In this document: positions 40,871-50,313 of the stretch, in pieces | Layout of the letters: every line of letters starts with the position of its first letter | Numbering within the stretch: position 1 is the first letter of the stretch | Assembly (NCBI GenBank): GCA_031270325.1 | Contig: JAISXW010000009.1 | Location: 1-64,000 of the forward strand | DNA length: 64,000 nt | Source of the DNA: Streptococcaceae bacterium | Lineage (GTDB): Bacteria; Bacillota; Bacilli; Lactobacillales; Streptococcaceae | Direction of reading: 5' to 3' | Notes under the pieces: model-generated | The model's database searches: none | Told to the model about the DNA's origin: nothing | What the model saw: only the letters and a program-made list of their open reading frames with translations | Position numbers and translations under genes: made by a program

Positions 40871-41629
40871 ATGACAGAACCTATTTTACAAGTCAAAGAT
40901 TTGTCGTTATTCTATGGCAAAAAACAGTCATTATTTGACATTAACATGGTATTTTATCCAGGAGAAATTACAGCCTTGATTGGTCCGTCTGGATCAGGTA
41001 AATCAACACTGTTGCGCTCGATTAATCGCATGAATGATTTGGTGCCTTCTGCCAAAGTGACAGGAGAGATTATTTATAAAGAGCGAGACGTTTATAGTTC
41101 AAAAACAGATATCGTGGTTCTGAGAAAAGAAATCGGCATGGTCTTTCAGCAACCCAATCCTTTTCCTTTCTCGATTTATGAAAATGTTGTTTATGGCTTA
41201 CGTCTCAAAGGAATCAAAGATAAGGCGATTTTAGACGAAGCTGTTGAAGAATCACTCAAAGCTGCTAATATTTGGGATGAAGTCAAGGATATATTACACA
41301 GTTCAGCACTTGGCCTCTCTGGTGGGCAACAGCAGCGGGTCTGTATCGCACGTGTTTTGGCAGTCAAACCGGATATTCTCCTATTAGACGAGCCGACGTC
41401 AGCGCTTGATCCGATTTCAGCTGGTAAAATCGAAACCATGCTGCTAGAATTAAAAGAACACTATACGATTTTGATTGTCACGCATAATATGCAACAAGCA
41501 AGCCGTATCTCTGATCGCACCGCCTTTTTCCTAGATGGTAAATTGATTGAATACAATCAAACTAAAAAAATATTCTTGGATCCCCAAGAACAATCGACTT
41601 CGGATTATGTCACAGGAAAATTTGGTTGA
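40871..41629 (+). CDS. pstB2: Phosphate ABC transporter ATP-binding protein PstB (second copy)
   Basis: A 252-residue paralogue with Walker [11 protein letters not shown]-loop [29 protein letters not shown] and [12 protein letters not shown]. All catalytic residues are present, so both ATPases could work as homodimers or as a mixed pair. Paired pstB genes are common in streptococci. Confidence 0.96.
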   Translation: MTEPILQVKDLSLFYGKKQSLFDINMVFYPGEITALIGPSGSGKSTLLRSINRMNDLVPSAKVTGEIIYKERDVYSSKTDIVVLRKEIGMVFQQPNPFPFSIYENVVYGLRLKGIKDKAILDEAVEESLKAANIWDEVKDILHSSALGLSGGQQQRVCIARVLAVKPDILLLDEPTSALDPISAGKIETMLLELKEHYTILIVTHNMQQASRISDRTAFFLDGKLIEYNQTKKIFLDPQEQSTSDYVTGKFG

Positions 41630-41693
41630 CGATAGAGGTAACTGTTATTGTGAACAAGAAAGAGCTTAAAGCTATCGCTAAGAAAGGAATTTT

Positions 41694-42347
41694 ATGCTAA
41701 GAACACAATTTGAAGAGGAATTGAACAAACTTCACAATCAATTTTATTCGATGGGGACACAAGTCTCAGCACAAGTTAATAAAGCCGTTCGTGCTTTTGT
41801 AAGCCATGATCGTGATTTAGCTGAGGAGGTCATCGAAGATGATCAAGAAGTTAATGATCAAGAAACAAAATTGGAGACGAAGTCTCTTGAAATGATTGCC
41901 TTACAGCAACCCGTTTCACATGATTTGCGAACAATCATTACCGTGTTGAAAGCCTCATCTGATTTGGAACGGATGGGAGATCATGCTGTTTCTATTGCCA
42001 AGGCAACAATCAACCTCAAGGGCGAAGAGCGAATTCGAGAGGTTGAAGAAGACATTTCGCACATGGGGGAACGGGTTAAATCTCTGGTTGATGCCTCACT
42101 CAACGCTTATATTCAAGGAGATGCCGAACGGGCACGCGAAATTGCCAACTGGGATGACACGGTTAATCAAATGTACGCTGAAATCCAAAATAAAACGTTA
42201 TTAGCCATGGAAGAAAACAAAGAGACGATTACGACAGGTAAGGATTACCTGATGACAATCATGTACCTCAAACGTATTGGCGATTACGCTAAGAATCTAT
42301 GCGAGTGGATCGTCTACCTGAAAACAGGTAAGATTGTAGAATTATAA
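41694..42347 (+). CDS. phoU: Phosphate transport regulator PhoU
   Basis: A 217-residue all-helical protein with two PhoU three-helix repeats (first near residues 15-100, with E/D-rich metal-binding SSDLERMGDHAVSIAK; second near 120-210, with YLKRIGDYAKNLCEW). It restrains Pst uptake and PhoR signalling when phosphate is plentiful. Last gene of the pst operon, with a strong terminator after it. No phoPR pair lies in this window. Confidence 0.96.
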   Translation: MLRTQFEEELNKLHNQFYSMGTQVSAQVNKAVRAFVSHDRDLAEEVIEDDQEVNDQETKLETKSLEMIALQQPVSHDLRTIITVLKASSDLERMGDHAVSIAKATINLKGEERIREVEEDISHMGERVKSLVDASLNAYIQGDAERAREIANWDDTVNQMYAEIQNKTLLAMEENKETITTGKDYLMTIMYLKRIGDYAKNLCEWIVYLKTGKIVEL

Positions 42348-42369
42348 TCGTTGACCTAAATGAACTAAA

Positions 42370-42400
42370 AACCAACATGACTGAGCATGTTGGTTTTTTT
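42370..42400 (+). terminator. Terminator after phoU
   Basis: AACCAACATG…CATGTTGGTT hairpin with seven T. Confidence 0.95.
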
Positions 42401-42432
42401 GTATCATTGACGAATCAAAACAGAAGTGCTAA

Positions 42433-42454
42433 CATATTAGTATAAACTGATATG
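42433..42454. promoter_or_regulatory. Candidate metal-sensor operator
   Basis: CATATTAGT-ataa-ACTGATATG: nine-base arms with one mismatch around four bases. It lies just before the sensor gene, covering a TATAAA-like -10, as expected for an ArsR/SmtB-family operator. Confidence 0.65.
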
Positions 42455-42472
42455 AAAGAGAGGAGATTAAAG

Positions 42473-42796
42473 GTGGATCACACACAGAAAAGAATGAAAT
42501 TGATTCATGGTCTGGCAAATGACACACGTTTAGAGGTGTTAGAGGGACTGAAGTCTGGTGAAAAAACAGTCAGTGACTTGCTCACTCAAATCGGCTGTAC
42601 GCAATCCAATCTGTCGCAACATTTGACCTGTTTAAAAAATTGTGGACTGATTGTCGGCAGACAGTCTGGTAAATATATGTATTACACCCTAGCGGATACC
42701 ACGCTGTTAAGCTTGCTTGAGCAAATTGATGAAACCATTTTAGCGCTGGAATGGGCACAGGATGAGACATTAGCTTGTTATACACATGAACAATAA
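42473..42796 (+). CDS. ArsR-family metal sensor, CmtR/CadC type
   Basis: A 107-residue winged-helix repressor (LANDTRLEVLEGLKSGEKTV, then SNLSQHLTCLKNCGLIVGR). Two Cys spaced CxxxC in the recognition helix and a third near the C-terminus (LACYTHEQ) match the three Cd/Pb ligands of mycobacterial CmtR rather than the N-terminal ELCVCD site of staphylococcal CadC. It should release the operator on binding Cd or Pb and so induce the ATPase downstream. GTG 42473 is preferred because GAGGAG lies six bases upstream; an ATG at 42452 overlaps the operator. Confidence 0.88.
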   Translation: MDHTQKRMKLIHGLANDTRLEVLEGLKSGEKTVSDLLTQIGCTQSNLSQHLTCLKNCGLIVGRQSGKYMYYTLADTTLLSLLEQIDETILALEWAQDETLACYTHEQ

Positions 42797-42825
42797 CACA
42801 TGAACAATAATGGGAGGAAAAGTAA

Positions 42826-45141
42826 ATGTTTAAATTTTTGAAAAAGAACAACGAGGCGTGTCAAGATACGTGTTGTCAAGAACAAGTCGCAGTGGCTTGC
42901 AGCTGTCCTGATTGTCAAGAAACAGCTGTTGCTGAGTCTGGGACAGGAGATGGCATGGGGCTATCGGATGATGATGATGGTGGAGATGATCCCGAGGGAG
43001 ATAGTGGACATGCCTTGTTTTTGAAGGGCGCCCAATCCGCACCAAGAGCTTATCGTTATCAGGTCTCTGGCATGGATTGTGGCGCTTGTGCCTTGACCAT
43101 CCAAAAAAGCGTTGCGGCACTGCCAACTGTTGAATCGGCAACGGTCAATTTTTCGGCTGGTAAAATGACAGTGACGACAGCTTCTCAACACACTGCGCAA
43201 CAACAAATCCTCAAACAAGTGCAACAACTCGGTTATTCAGCGCACTTAATCTCTGACCAAAGGCAAGAGGTAGAAAAGAAAGGCGCGCCATACAAAAGAG
43301 TTTTGCTGGCAACGGTCAGTTATGGACTTGCGTTGATGTGTCAACTCTTGTTCAAACAAACCAACTTAGCTAATCTTTTCTTTAGCTTGACAATCTTGGT
43401 CGCTGGTTTTAAAATCGTTAAAAGTGCTTGGTTTAGTCTGAAAGCCAAATCATTGGACATGACTGTCTTAATGTCAAGTGCAGCAATTGGGGCAGTACTA
43501 TTGGGTGAATTGAGTGAGGCTGCGACTGTCTTATACCTGTTTGTCCTTGGGCTGACCTTACAAACGAGAGCAGTTACTCAAACACGTCAAAGTATCAAGG
43601 CGCTGATGAGTCTTGCGCCAAGTCAAGCCTTGCTTGCACAAGATGGCGAGTGGGTTCAAGTAGCCGTGACCGAAGTCCAAGCGGGTCAAACGATTTTAGT
43701 TCGCTCAGGAGATAAAGTAGCTCTGGATGGTCTGGTCATCAAGGGGACTACCGAAGTCGATCAATCAGCGATAACAGGCGAGTCAATGCCTGTCTACAAA
43801 ACGGTAGGCTCTGCTGTTTATGCAGGTAGTCTCAATCAATCAGGCAGTATCGAAGTCAGGGTCAGCAACCCATCAAGTGCTAGCACCCTTGCCCGTATCA
43901 GTGCCTTGGTCGAAGCAGCGGAAGCAAGCCGCGCCCCAAGCGAAGCTTTTATCGACCGCTTTGCGCGAGTCTACACGCCTGTCGTTTTCCTGATGGCAAT
44001 CTTGACGATGGTAGTGCCAAGTTTGTTCTTTGCGATCCCTTTGCGAGAGGCTGTCTTTAAAGGAATCGAATTATTGATTGTGGCTTGTCCGTGTGCTTTA
44101 GTGATTGCGACACCTGTGTCACTTGTCTCGGCTATTGGCAATGCGGCTAAAAACGGTGTCTTGATTAAAGGTGGTGCTTTTCTGGAGAAGGCTGCCAAGG
44201 TAACGGCTATTGCCTTTGACAAAACAGGCACGCTGACAACTGGGTTACCTGTGGTGACAGCTTTTGAGCTAGTCAAGGGCACAAGGCAAGAAGTCCTGTC
44301 AATCGCAAGCAGTCTCGAAGCAAAAGCCAGTCATCCCTTGGCAAAAGCGATTTTAGCTTTTACACGGACCAATAAGGTAGAGCGTTTAGTCGTCCAGAAT
44401 CATCAAACGATTTTAGGCAAAGGTGTGTCAGCAACGATTGCTGCTAGGGACTATCTGATCGGGTCAGCCAAATTGTTTGACTTATCCGCAGCAGAACGGG
44501 CACTAAAAGCTAGCTATGAAGCGACAGGGCATACGGTCATTTTTGTCGGACGACAGACCGAAGTCATGGGGATCTTTTTGGTCAAAGATACCTTGAGACA
44601 GAGCAGTTTAGAGGCAATCAAGCGATTAAAGACCCTTGGTATCCAACAGTTGGTCATGCTGACAGGAGATAATCACCAAGTGGCCGCCAACATTGCCAAA
44701 CAAGTGGGTGTCACGGACTTTGTAGCAGAAATGATGCCAGAGGACAAGGCAGCTTATATCGCCCAACTTGGTCAGACGGCAGAGGTCGCAATGGTTGGTG
44801 ACGGGATCAATGATGCACCTGCCTTAGCCACCAGTGATTTAGGGATTGCCATGGGCGGTATCGGGACAGATACAGCCATGGAGACCGCCGATATTGTCCT
44901 GATGGCTGATAACCTCAACAAGCTACCGTTTGTCTTTCGCCTAAGCCGCGCAAGCAATCGTGTCATCAAATGGAACATTGCCCTAGCACTCAGTGTGAAG
45001 TTAGCTGCGCTATTTGCGATTTTTGCTGGCATCTTGCCGATCTGGTTAGCGGTCCTAAGCGACACAGGGATGGCAGTTCTCGTGACCCTCAATGCCTTGC
45101 GTTTATTGAGGGTCAAAGACCATCAGTCAAACCAGACTTGA
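42826..45141 (+). CDS. cadA: Cd/Zn/Pb-exporting P1B-type ATPase (CadA-like)
   Basis: A 771-residue pump. Order: Cys-rich N-terminus (Cys 12, 16, 17, 25, 27, 30), an acidic linker (SDDDDGGDDPEGD, about 47-60), a heavy-metal-associated domain with GMDCGACA near 82, eight helices with the CPC metal site (VACPCALVIATP), the phosphorylation motif DKTGTLT, the SHPLAKAI nucleotide motif and GDGINDAPALA. It pumps soft divalent metals out. The acid- and Cys-rich leader before the HMA domain is longer than usual. It lies 29 bp after the sensor gene, and the two form one unit. Confidence 0.93.
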   Translation: MFKFLKKNNEACQDTCCQEQVAVACSCPDCQETAVAESGTGDGMGLSDDDDGGDDPEGDSGHALFLKGAQSAPRAYRYQVSGMDCGACALTIQKSVAALPTVESATVNFSAGKMTVTTASQHTAQQQILKQVQQLGYSAHLISDQRQEVEKKGAPYKRVLLATVSYGLALMCQLLFKQTNLANLFFSLTILVAGFKIVKSAWFSLKAKSLDMTVLMSSAAIGAVLLGELSEAATVLYLFVLGLTLQTRAVTQTRQSIKALMSLAPSQALLAQDGEWVQVAVTEVQAGQTILVRSGDKVALDGLVIKGTTEVDQSAITGESMPVYKTVGSAVYAGSLNQSGSIEVRVSNPSSASTLARISALVEAAEASRAPSEAFIDRFARVYTPVVFLMAILTMVVPSLFFAIPLREAVFKGIELLIVACPCALVIATPVSLVSAIGNAAKNGVLIKGGAFLEKAAKVTAIAFDKTGTLTTGLPVVTAFELVKGTRQEVLSIASSLEAKASHPLAKAILAFTRTNKVERLVVQNHQTILGKGVSATIAARDYLIGSAKLFDLSAAERALKASYEATGHTVIFVGRQTEVMGIFLVKDTLRQSSLEAIKRLKTLGIQQLVMLTGDNHQVAANIAKQVGVTDFVAEMMPEDKAAYIAQLGQTAEVAMVGDGINDAPALATSDLGIAMGGIGTDTAMETADIVLMADNLNKLPFVFRLSRASNRVIKWNIALALSVKLAALFAIFAGILPIWLAVLSDTGMAVLVTLNALRLLRVKDHQSNQT

Positions 45142-45173
45142 TCGCCGGAAACAGCTAAGGCAACGCATGATTT

Positions 45174-45191
45174 AAAAGGACTTGTCCTTTT
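45174..45191 (+). terminator. Hairpin after cadA
   Basis: AAAAGGAC-tt-GTCCTTTT, a perfect palindromic stem ending in four T. It leads straight into repeat array E. Confidence 0.8.
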
Positions 45192-45372
45192 ACCCAAATC
45201 CCCATGGGAGTTTCCTCAAATCCCCATGGGAGTTTCCCCAAATCCCCATGGGAGTTTCCCCAAATCCCCATGGGAGTTTACTCAAATTACCATGGTAATT
45301 TACCCAAACTACCATGGTAATTTACTCAAGTTACCATGGTAATTTACCCAAGTTACCATGGTAGTTTTTCAA
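45190..45372. repeat. Repeat array E: about 8 units of 22 bp with CCATGG palindromes
   Basis: Four units carry CCCCATGGGAG and four carry the 14-bp perfect palindrome ATTACCATGGTAAT or a near copy, spaced by TTTCCTCA or TTTACCCA. The period is 22 bp. The same family is found at 57346-57428. Confidence 0.96.
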
Positions 45373-45429
45373 ATGGCTTGTTGGTTTAGTTTGTAGCTGA
45401 CGTTTGTTTCCTTTCAACCTTTTGTTTTA

Positions 45430-45445
45430 TGCTATAATACAAGGT
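45430..45445 (+). promoter_or_regulatory. Extended -10 promoter, probably leaderless
   Basis: TGC-TATAAT with TATAAT at 45433-45438 ends seven bases before the ATG at 45446, so transcription should begin at or next to the start codon. Confidence 0.75.
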
Positions 45446-46042
45446 ATGGAAATCTTAGAAAAATACGTCGCTTTTGATTTGGAGTTTAATACTGTCGATG
45501 AGATTGAGCATTTGATTCAGGTCTCAGCCGTTAGGTTTGACGCGGGAGAAGAAGTCGCGAGCTTTGACTCTTTTGTTTATTCGGCAGTGCCGCTCAATTC
45601 TTTTGTCGTTGGGCTGACGGGGATTACGCAGCAGAAGGTGTTAACCGCACCACCCGCAGCTGAAGTTTTGGCAGAGTTGCACGCCTTTATCGGAGACTTT
45701 GCGGTCATCGGCTATAATGCGATTCAGTCAGACTTGCCGATTCTTCTGGCGAATGGGCTTGACTTATCAGCGCAATACGCCCTTGATGTCTATGAAATCG
45801 CCGACAGCATGCGGGACAATAGGTTGCACGGTATCAAAAACTTTCAGCTCAAATCTTTAGCTGAGTTCTTCAACGTTTCGGAAAAGAATGCCCATAATGC
45901 TTTAGCTGATGCCAGAATGACAGCACGGGTTTATGAAGCGATGAAGGAAACCCAAGAAGCAGAGAAGTTGTTGACCAAGCAAAACGAAAAAGAAGTCAAC
46001 GATGCTGACAATCCCTTTGCGAGTTTGTCAGGTTTATTTTAA
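45446..46042 (+). CDS. DEDDh 3'-5' exonuclease (DNA polymerase III epsilon-like)
   Basis: A 198-residue exonuclease with all DEDDh motifs: AFDLEFNT (Exo I, D and E), GYNAIQSDLPIL (Exo II, D) and HNALADARMTA (Exo III, H and D). It probably trims DNA or RNA 3' ends; the exact substrate is unknown. ATG 45446 is selected: the frame is open to 45404, but the start at 45446 begins a normal Exo domain and sits seven bases after an extended -10 box. There is no ribosome site, so the transcript is likely leaderless. Confidence 0.88.
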   Translation: MEILEKYVAFDLEFNTVDEIEHLIQVSAVRFDAGEEVASFDSFVYSAVPLNSFVVGLTGITQQKVLTAPPAAEVLAELHAFIGDFAVIGYNAIQSDLPILLANGLDLSAQYALDVYEIADSMRDNRLHGIKNFQLKSLAEFFNVSEKNAHNALADARMTARVYEAMKETQEAEKLLTKQNEKEVNDADNPFASLSGLF

Positions 46043-46058
46043 GCATCATCGACAAAGT

Positions 46059-46085
46059 GTCCGTCAAATTGACGGGCGCTTTTTG
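46059..46085 (+). terminator. Terminator after the exonuclease gene
   Basis: GTCCGTCA-aat-TGACGGGC hairpin with a following T-run (46080-46084). Confidence 0.88.
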
Positions 46086-46531
46086 ATAGTTGAGGCATGA
46101 TGAGCTGATACAAGACAAAGTGCCAGACGAGGTGCTTTGTTTTTGTTTTACGTCAAATCAAGGCACAAAAAGCCGATTAAACTAGCTTTTGGGCAGAAAA
46201 GTGTGTCATAGTGTGTCATATAGTGGAATTCCGAACTAATTTCAAATGAATTTCAAAAGGGTGCCAGCCCTTATAACATAAGGCTTGACGATAAAAATAC
46301 AGTGTTCGTCCTGAGTTTTGGAAAACGTCTTACCCCTTGCTATTATAGGGTTTAAGCGATCTCTGGGAGCTTGTCCACTATATGCACCACCCTATTGTAT
46401 CAAAGAAGTGGATGTTGTAGAATGTGTACTGGGATAAGGGTTTGGCTTGTATGCAGTTATTGAGTGGGACATAGATCGCAATAAAAAAATTGTAAGTCAA
46501 AGGGTAGAAAAAACATTTAGGAGAAGCTCTA
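46086..46531 (+). other. Long upstream region of the surface-protein gene
   Basis: No supported gene. It holds a second, weaker terminator-like hairpin (AAAGTGCC…GGTGCTTT then TGTTTTTG, near 46113-46147), two adjacent copies of GTGTGTCATA (46201-46220) and A/T-rich sequence before GGAGAAG at 46519. The long leader fits a regulated surface gene, but no promoter stands out. Confidence 0.4.
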
Positions 46532-49500
46532 ATGAGAACAAACACTGTCAAGAAAATGACGACTTTAGCCTTGCTAGGTATTTTGCTCACACCAAACATT
46601 TTAGCAGAAGCAAAGGTTATTAGCGAAACGAATGTGAAAGTAGGCGATCGGACTTATACGCACGTTGTTGCAGATAGTGCTGAAGATGTGCCTTTATACG
46701 TCTTGGCAAACCCAACAGCTTTTAGCTATGTTGAAAAAGTAATCCTTGGTCAAACGCAATATACGGATGATCTTGACTTTGCCAAAACGCAAGATAACTT
46801 TAAACAAGAAGCTAGCACCTACGCTTATCAACTGGGAGATACCGTTTATAACGTTTCTAAAGCAAGCGACATTCCTGACAATGCTCAAAACGTGACCGAA
46901 CATTCAATCTCTTGCCCCGGCATCAGTGCTGTCGAAACAATGACTTACGATCAAGCCGAAGCCTTAGAAAAAGGCTCGAAAACTAATAGTTATCGAGCAG
47001 TCAAACATGAAAATGTTGACTGGAAAGACGTGCCAGAAGCACTCAAAAATATAAACAAAGTCACAAAGACACTGGTCAAAGACGGTGGCAAAGTGACCAC
47101 AAATAATCAAGCTGAAGCTATTGGCAAAGCTGAGTATCAAGACTTGTCTGTCGATTATGCTGATATGAGCAAAGCTGAAGCTGAAAGCTTATTGGCGAGC
47201 TTATCAGAACAAGGGTATCTGGCTCGGATCATTAACGGTGATGTGACTTATACGCCAGAGACTGTGACCTCAGAAGTGTACCCGACAGCTACTGTCGACA
47301 AGGCGGCTTTGATTGCGCAATACGGGACTTATGAAGACTCATGGAAGAACGGTGGGACTCATAACTCTTATGTGACATTTGAGGCACAAACATCAGATCA
47401 AGAGACATTACCAACAGTTGTCTTTAAAGATCAAGCCCAAGCCACAGCTTATGTCAATCAAAAACAAAGCGAAGGCTATACGATGACAGTTGCTCAACAA
47501 GCTGGAGACTGGGTCATCGGCAATACTAAGCACTTTGGTCTGGCACCGACAAATACAGCGACACAACGTTACAGTCAAGGACAACGTGTGTCGCTCAATA
47601 ACGTGGCAAGCGTGCTAGGGATCACGACATTAGGCGACTATGCCAATAAGACTTACACGTCAACTACTTTGCGTGACCTTGCCAAGAAGGACCTCAAAAA
47701 CGTGTTAACGTCACGACTCGGTATTTCTGATACGCTGATTACCTTTAACGAAGGCGAAAAAGCACCGCTCGTGAATGACACAAAACTGGCAGGACTGGTC
47801 GCATCGCCTAATCAATATCAAACCAATCACGAGGAAGCCATTGCCAACCAAAGCTTTAAAAACGCCGACCAAGCAGCTGCTTATCTGAATCAGAAGTTAG
47901 CGCAACTAGCGGCTGAAGGCTATGTCGATGGGACTTACACTGTCAGCCAAGTCAATGGCGAGTGGGTCTTGAATGCAGATGCCCCAATCATCCCAGGCAA
48001 GAGCAGCTCAGAACATGCCGTCAATACGACCGAAACGATTCCAGTCTCAGCAACTGTCTTGACATCAGAAGCTGCTGCCAATGACGCAATCTCAGAAATC
48101 TTAGCCGCACAAGCTGCACTCGGCTTTACTGGCAATAGTGTTCGGACAAGCAAAGTCGAATTACCAGCTGTTCTGACAGATGATACGAAACGTAACGGCT
48201 TAAGCGACTCGCCATATGCTGAGAATCACAGCAGTGTCTTAGCGACAGCAGGGCATTTGACAAGAAGTCAGGCGGATGCTAAGCAATCAGAGTTTGAAGC
48301 GACATACGGGACAACGCCACATGTCATCAAAGAAACAGCTGATGGAACGACGGCACATCGTGATGCGGCGACACATTTGACAGTAGCAGAGCGAGATGCG
48401 TGGATCAATAACAGACTTGCGCAATACAACAATGACCGTTCAAACTTTACAATCAGCGATCCGACGATTGTCAAAGGCGATAAAATCTCTGGCATCAGTA
48501 CAGATCCAGCTGCCGAAAACCATACAGCCGTGGTTGATAGCATTGCCAGAGGGACTGGACCAGAAGTCGAAGCCAAGATCGCTGAATGGGAAGCGAAGTA
48601 TTCTGGCGAGATTAACAGCTCACTCGTCTCAGTTGATGAAGAGTGGGCAGACGAAGAACTACCAGAAGTTGTCGCTTGGACTCACGATAGTACTGGTAAT
48701 ACAGAAATGTCTCACTATAGTTATGACATGATCAGAGCACTCTGTGGGATGACACATTACGATGCGACGATCGGCGAATACTACACGACCGTTGGCGACT
48801 ATTTAAAACTTGCCAGTGGCCTGCCTTATAGTGAAGCTGCTGCCTACCACAATCAACTCCAAACGTTAAGAAATAGTGGTGTCATTCAGGATAACTCCAG
48901 AGTTTATATCAAACACCTCGGCGCAACTGGTTGGCAAAAATATATCAAGACGATCAGCCCAGTCGAATATTATACTGCCTCTATTAAAGAAAGCTACCAT
49001 TACTTACCGACAAGCTATTATGATGTCAATGCGGCTTACGATGAACCACTTTATCAAGTTCAAGCGCAAGAGAACTATCACTATCTGAAAACGCCGCAAT
49101 GGCAAGTAGCAGCTGAGCGTGATTTCTACCGATTGAAAGAACAAGTTGTGACTGTCGACTTGAAAGCAGCTTATCATACTGAAAATACACCGCAATATAC
49201 CTTGGACTTTTACTTGGATTGGTACACCACTGATCAACGTGAAACGCTTTATGATGTGGCTGGTTTCAAGGAGATTGAAAAAGTGAAAGTTGAGATCGGT
49301 CAAAGAACACCAATTCAACTTTACAATGTCCGAGGTGAGAAGTATGTCTATCAACCTTATAAAGAAGTTTATAGCTATACGGAATATTTCTATCGTCCTT
49401 TGATCGAAGAGGCGACGACATGGTACACTTATCAACTAGAGGAATGGGTTGAAAGCAAACATTATAGTTATCGGATTGACAGCCTGAACTATGAGTGGGA

Positions 49501-49723
49501 CTATCAGTCTGGACCAACACCTGGACCAACACCGCCGCCAACACCAACCCCTCATGTGCCAGACATCCCAACGCCTCATGTGCCAGTGACACCGGAATTG
49601 CCGAAGACTGGCACACAACCTGCTCTTCCTAAGACTGGAGAAGCGCAGTCAGCTGTCATGGCGTTTGGTGTTTCAATAGTCGCCTTAGCCCTCGCTGCCT
49701 TTGGCAAGAAACGACTCAAATAA
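46532..49723 (+). CDS. Large LPXTG-anchored cell-surface protein
   Basis: A 1063-residue exported protein. Residues 1-27 are a signal peptide (basic start, hydrophobic core LLGILLTPN, then AEA). Residues 30-700 hold several related alpha/beta modules built around phrases such as AYLNQKLAQLAAEGY…VNGEWVL and AYVNQKQSEGYTMTV…GDWVIG. Residues about 780-990 are very rich in Tyr and Trp with repeated ESYHYLPTSYYD / ENYHYLKTP / RDFYRLKEQ phrases. A Pro/Thr wall-spanning segment follows, then two LPKTG motifs in a row (…LPKTGTQPALPKTGE), a hydrophobic helix and KKRLK. Sortase A should attach it to peptidoglycan. I do not recognise the family; adhesion is a guess. TAGGAGAAG precedes the start. Confidence 0.88.
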   Translation: MRTNTVKKMTTLALLGILLTPNILAEAKVISETNVKVGDRTYTHVVADSAEDVPLYVLANPTAFSYVEKVILGQTQYTDDLDFAKTQDNFKQEASTYAYQLGDTVYNVSKASDIPDNAQNVTEHSISCPGISAVETMTYDQAEALEKGSKTNSYRAVKHENVDWKDVPEALKNINKVTKTLVKDGGKVTTNNQAEAIGKAEYQDLSVDYADMSKAEAESLLASLSEQGYLARIINGDVTYTPETVTSEVYPTATVDKAALIAQYGTYEDSWKNGGTHNSYVTFEAQTSDQETLPTVVFKDQAQATAYVNQKQSEGYTMTVAQQAGDWVIGNTKHFGLAPTNTATQRYSQGQRVSLNNVASVLGITTLGDYANKTYTSTTLRDLAKKDLKNVLTSRLGISDTLITFNEGEKAPLVNDTKLAGLVASPNQYQTNHEEAIANQSFKNADQAAAYLNQKLAQLAAEGYVDGTYTVSQVNGEWVLNADAPIIPGKSSSEHAVNTTETIPVSATVLTSEAAANDAISEILAAQAALGFTGNSVRTSKVELPAVLTDDTKRNGLSDSPYAENHSSVLATAGHLTRSQADAKQSEFEATYGTTPHVIKETADGTTAHRDAATHLTVAERDAWINNRLAQYNNDRSNFTISDPTIVKGDKISGISTDPAAENHTAVVDSIARGTGPEVEAKIAEWEAKYSGEINSSLVSVDEEWADEELPEVVAWTHDSTGNTEMSHYSYDMIRALCGMTHYDATIGEYYTTVGDYLKLASGLPYSEAAAYHNQLQTLRNSGVIQDNSRVYIKHLGATGWQKYIKTISPVEYYTASIKESYHYLPTSYYDVNAAYDEPLYQVQAQENYHYLKTPQWQVAAERDFYRLKEQVVTVDLKAAYHTENTPQYTLDFYLDWYTTDQRETLYDVAGFKEIEKVKVEIGQRTPIQLYNVRGEKYVYQPYKEVYSYTEYFYRPLIEEATTWYTYQLEEWVESKHYSYRIDSLNYEWDYQSGPTPGPTPPPTPTPHVPDIPTPHVPVTPELPKTGTQPALPKTGEAQSAVMAFGVSIVALALAAFGKKRLK

Positions 49724-49762
49724 CCCAGAGCACAAGCTATGATGGCCTAGTTAGCGCCGACA

Positions 49763-49799
49763 ATAAAAAGCAAAATCAGTGTGTGATTTTGCTTTTTAT
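49763..49799 (+). terminator. Terminator after the surface-protein gene
   Basis: A 16-bp stem, ATAAAAAGCAAAATCA with TGATTTTGCTTTTTAT, around GTGTG. Confidence 0.93.
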
Positions 49800-49815
49800 G
49801 TTTGGTCTTGGTCAG

Positions 49816-50285
49816 TTGGTCAAAATATTTGACACTGATAGCGGATTTTTTTGCACTGATAGCGGAATTTTTTCAGACTCATAGCGGATTTTTTTGACAC
49901 TGAGTGCAAAAATATTTTAGACTGAGTTGAAAAAAATTTCAGACTGAGTGCAAAAATATTTTAGACTGAGTGTCAAAATATTTTAGACTGAGTGTCAAAA
50001 TATTTTAGACTGAGTGCAAAAAAATTTTACACTGAGTGCAAAAATATTTTAGACTGAGTGCAAAAAAATTTTAGACTGAGTGTAAAAAAATTTTAGACTG
50101 AGTTGAAAAAAATTTCAGACTGAGTGTCAAAATATTTTAGACTGAGTGCAAAAAATTTTTACACTGAGTGTCAAAATATTTCGCACTGAGTGTCAAAAAT
50201 TTTGAGATTGAGCCTGAAAAAAATTTCAGACTGAGGGTCAAAAAATTTGGTGCTAAGCACCAAAAAAAATGACACTGAGTGTCAA
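49816..50285. repeat. Repeat array G2: about 21 units of 21-22 bp
   Basis: Units alternate short palindromic cores (CACTGAGTG, AGACTGAGT, with CACTGATAGCGG variants at the left edge) and A/T blocks such as CAAAAATATTTTA. It lies between convergent genes. Near its right end TTGGTGCT-a-AGCACCAA (50247-50263) is a perfect hairpin flanked by A and T runs, a likely two-way terminator; AATTTGGTGCTAAGCA is shared with the region just before array G1. Confidence 0.95.
50247..50263 (-). terminator. Likely terminator of the Cof-type phosphatase gene
   Basis: TTGGTGCT-A-AGCACCAA with A-rich sequence on its right and T-rich on its left, usable from the minus strand. Confidence 0.6.
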
Positions 50286-50313
50286 AAAAATAGCTTGTCT
50301 TTTTAAGTTTGTG

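Noticed and set aside
42830..43141. Minus-strand frame opposite the start of cadA, His-rich
   Set aside because: Complement of the Asp-rich linker and HMA region; no promoter or ribosome site.
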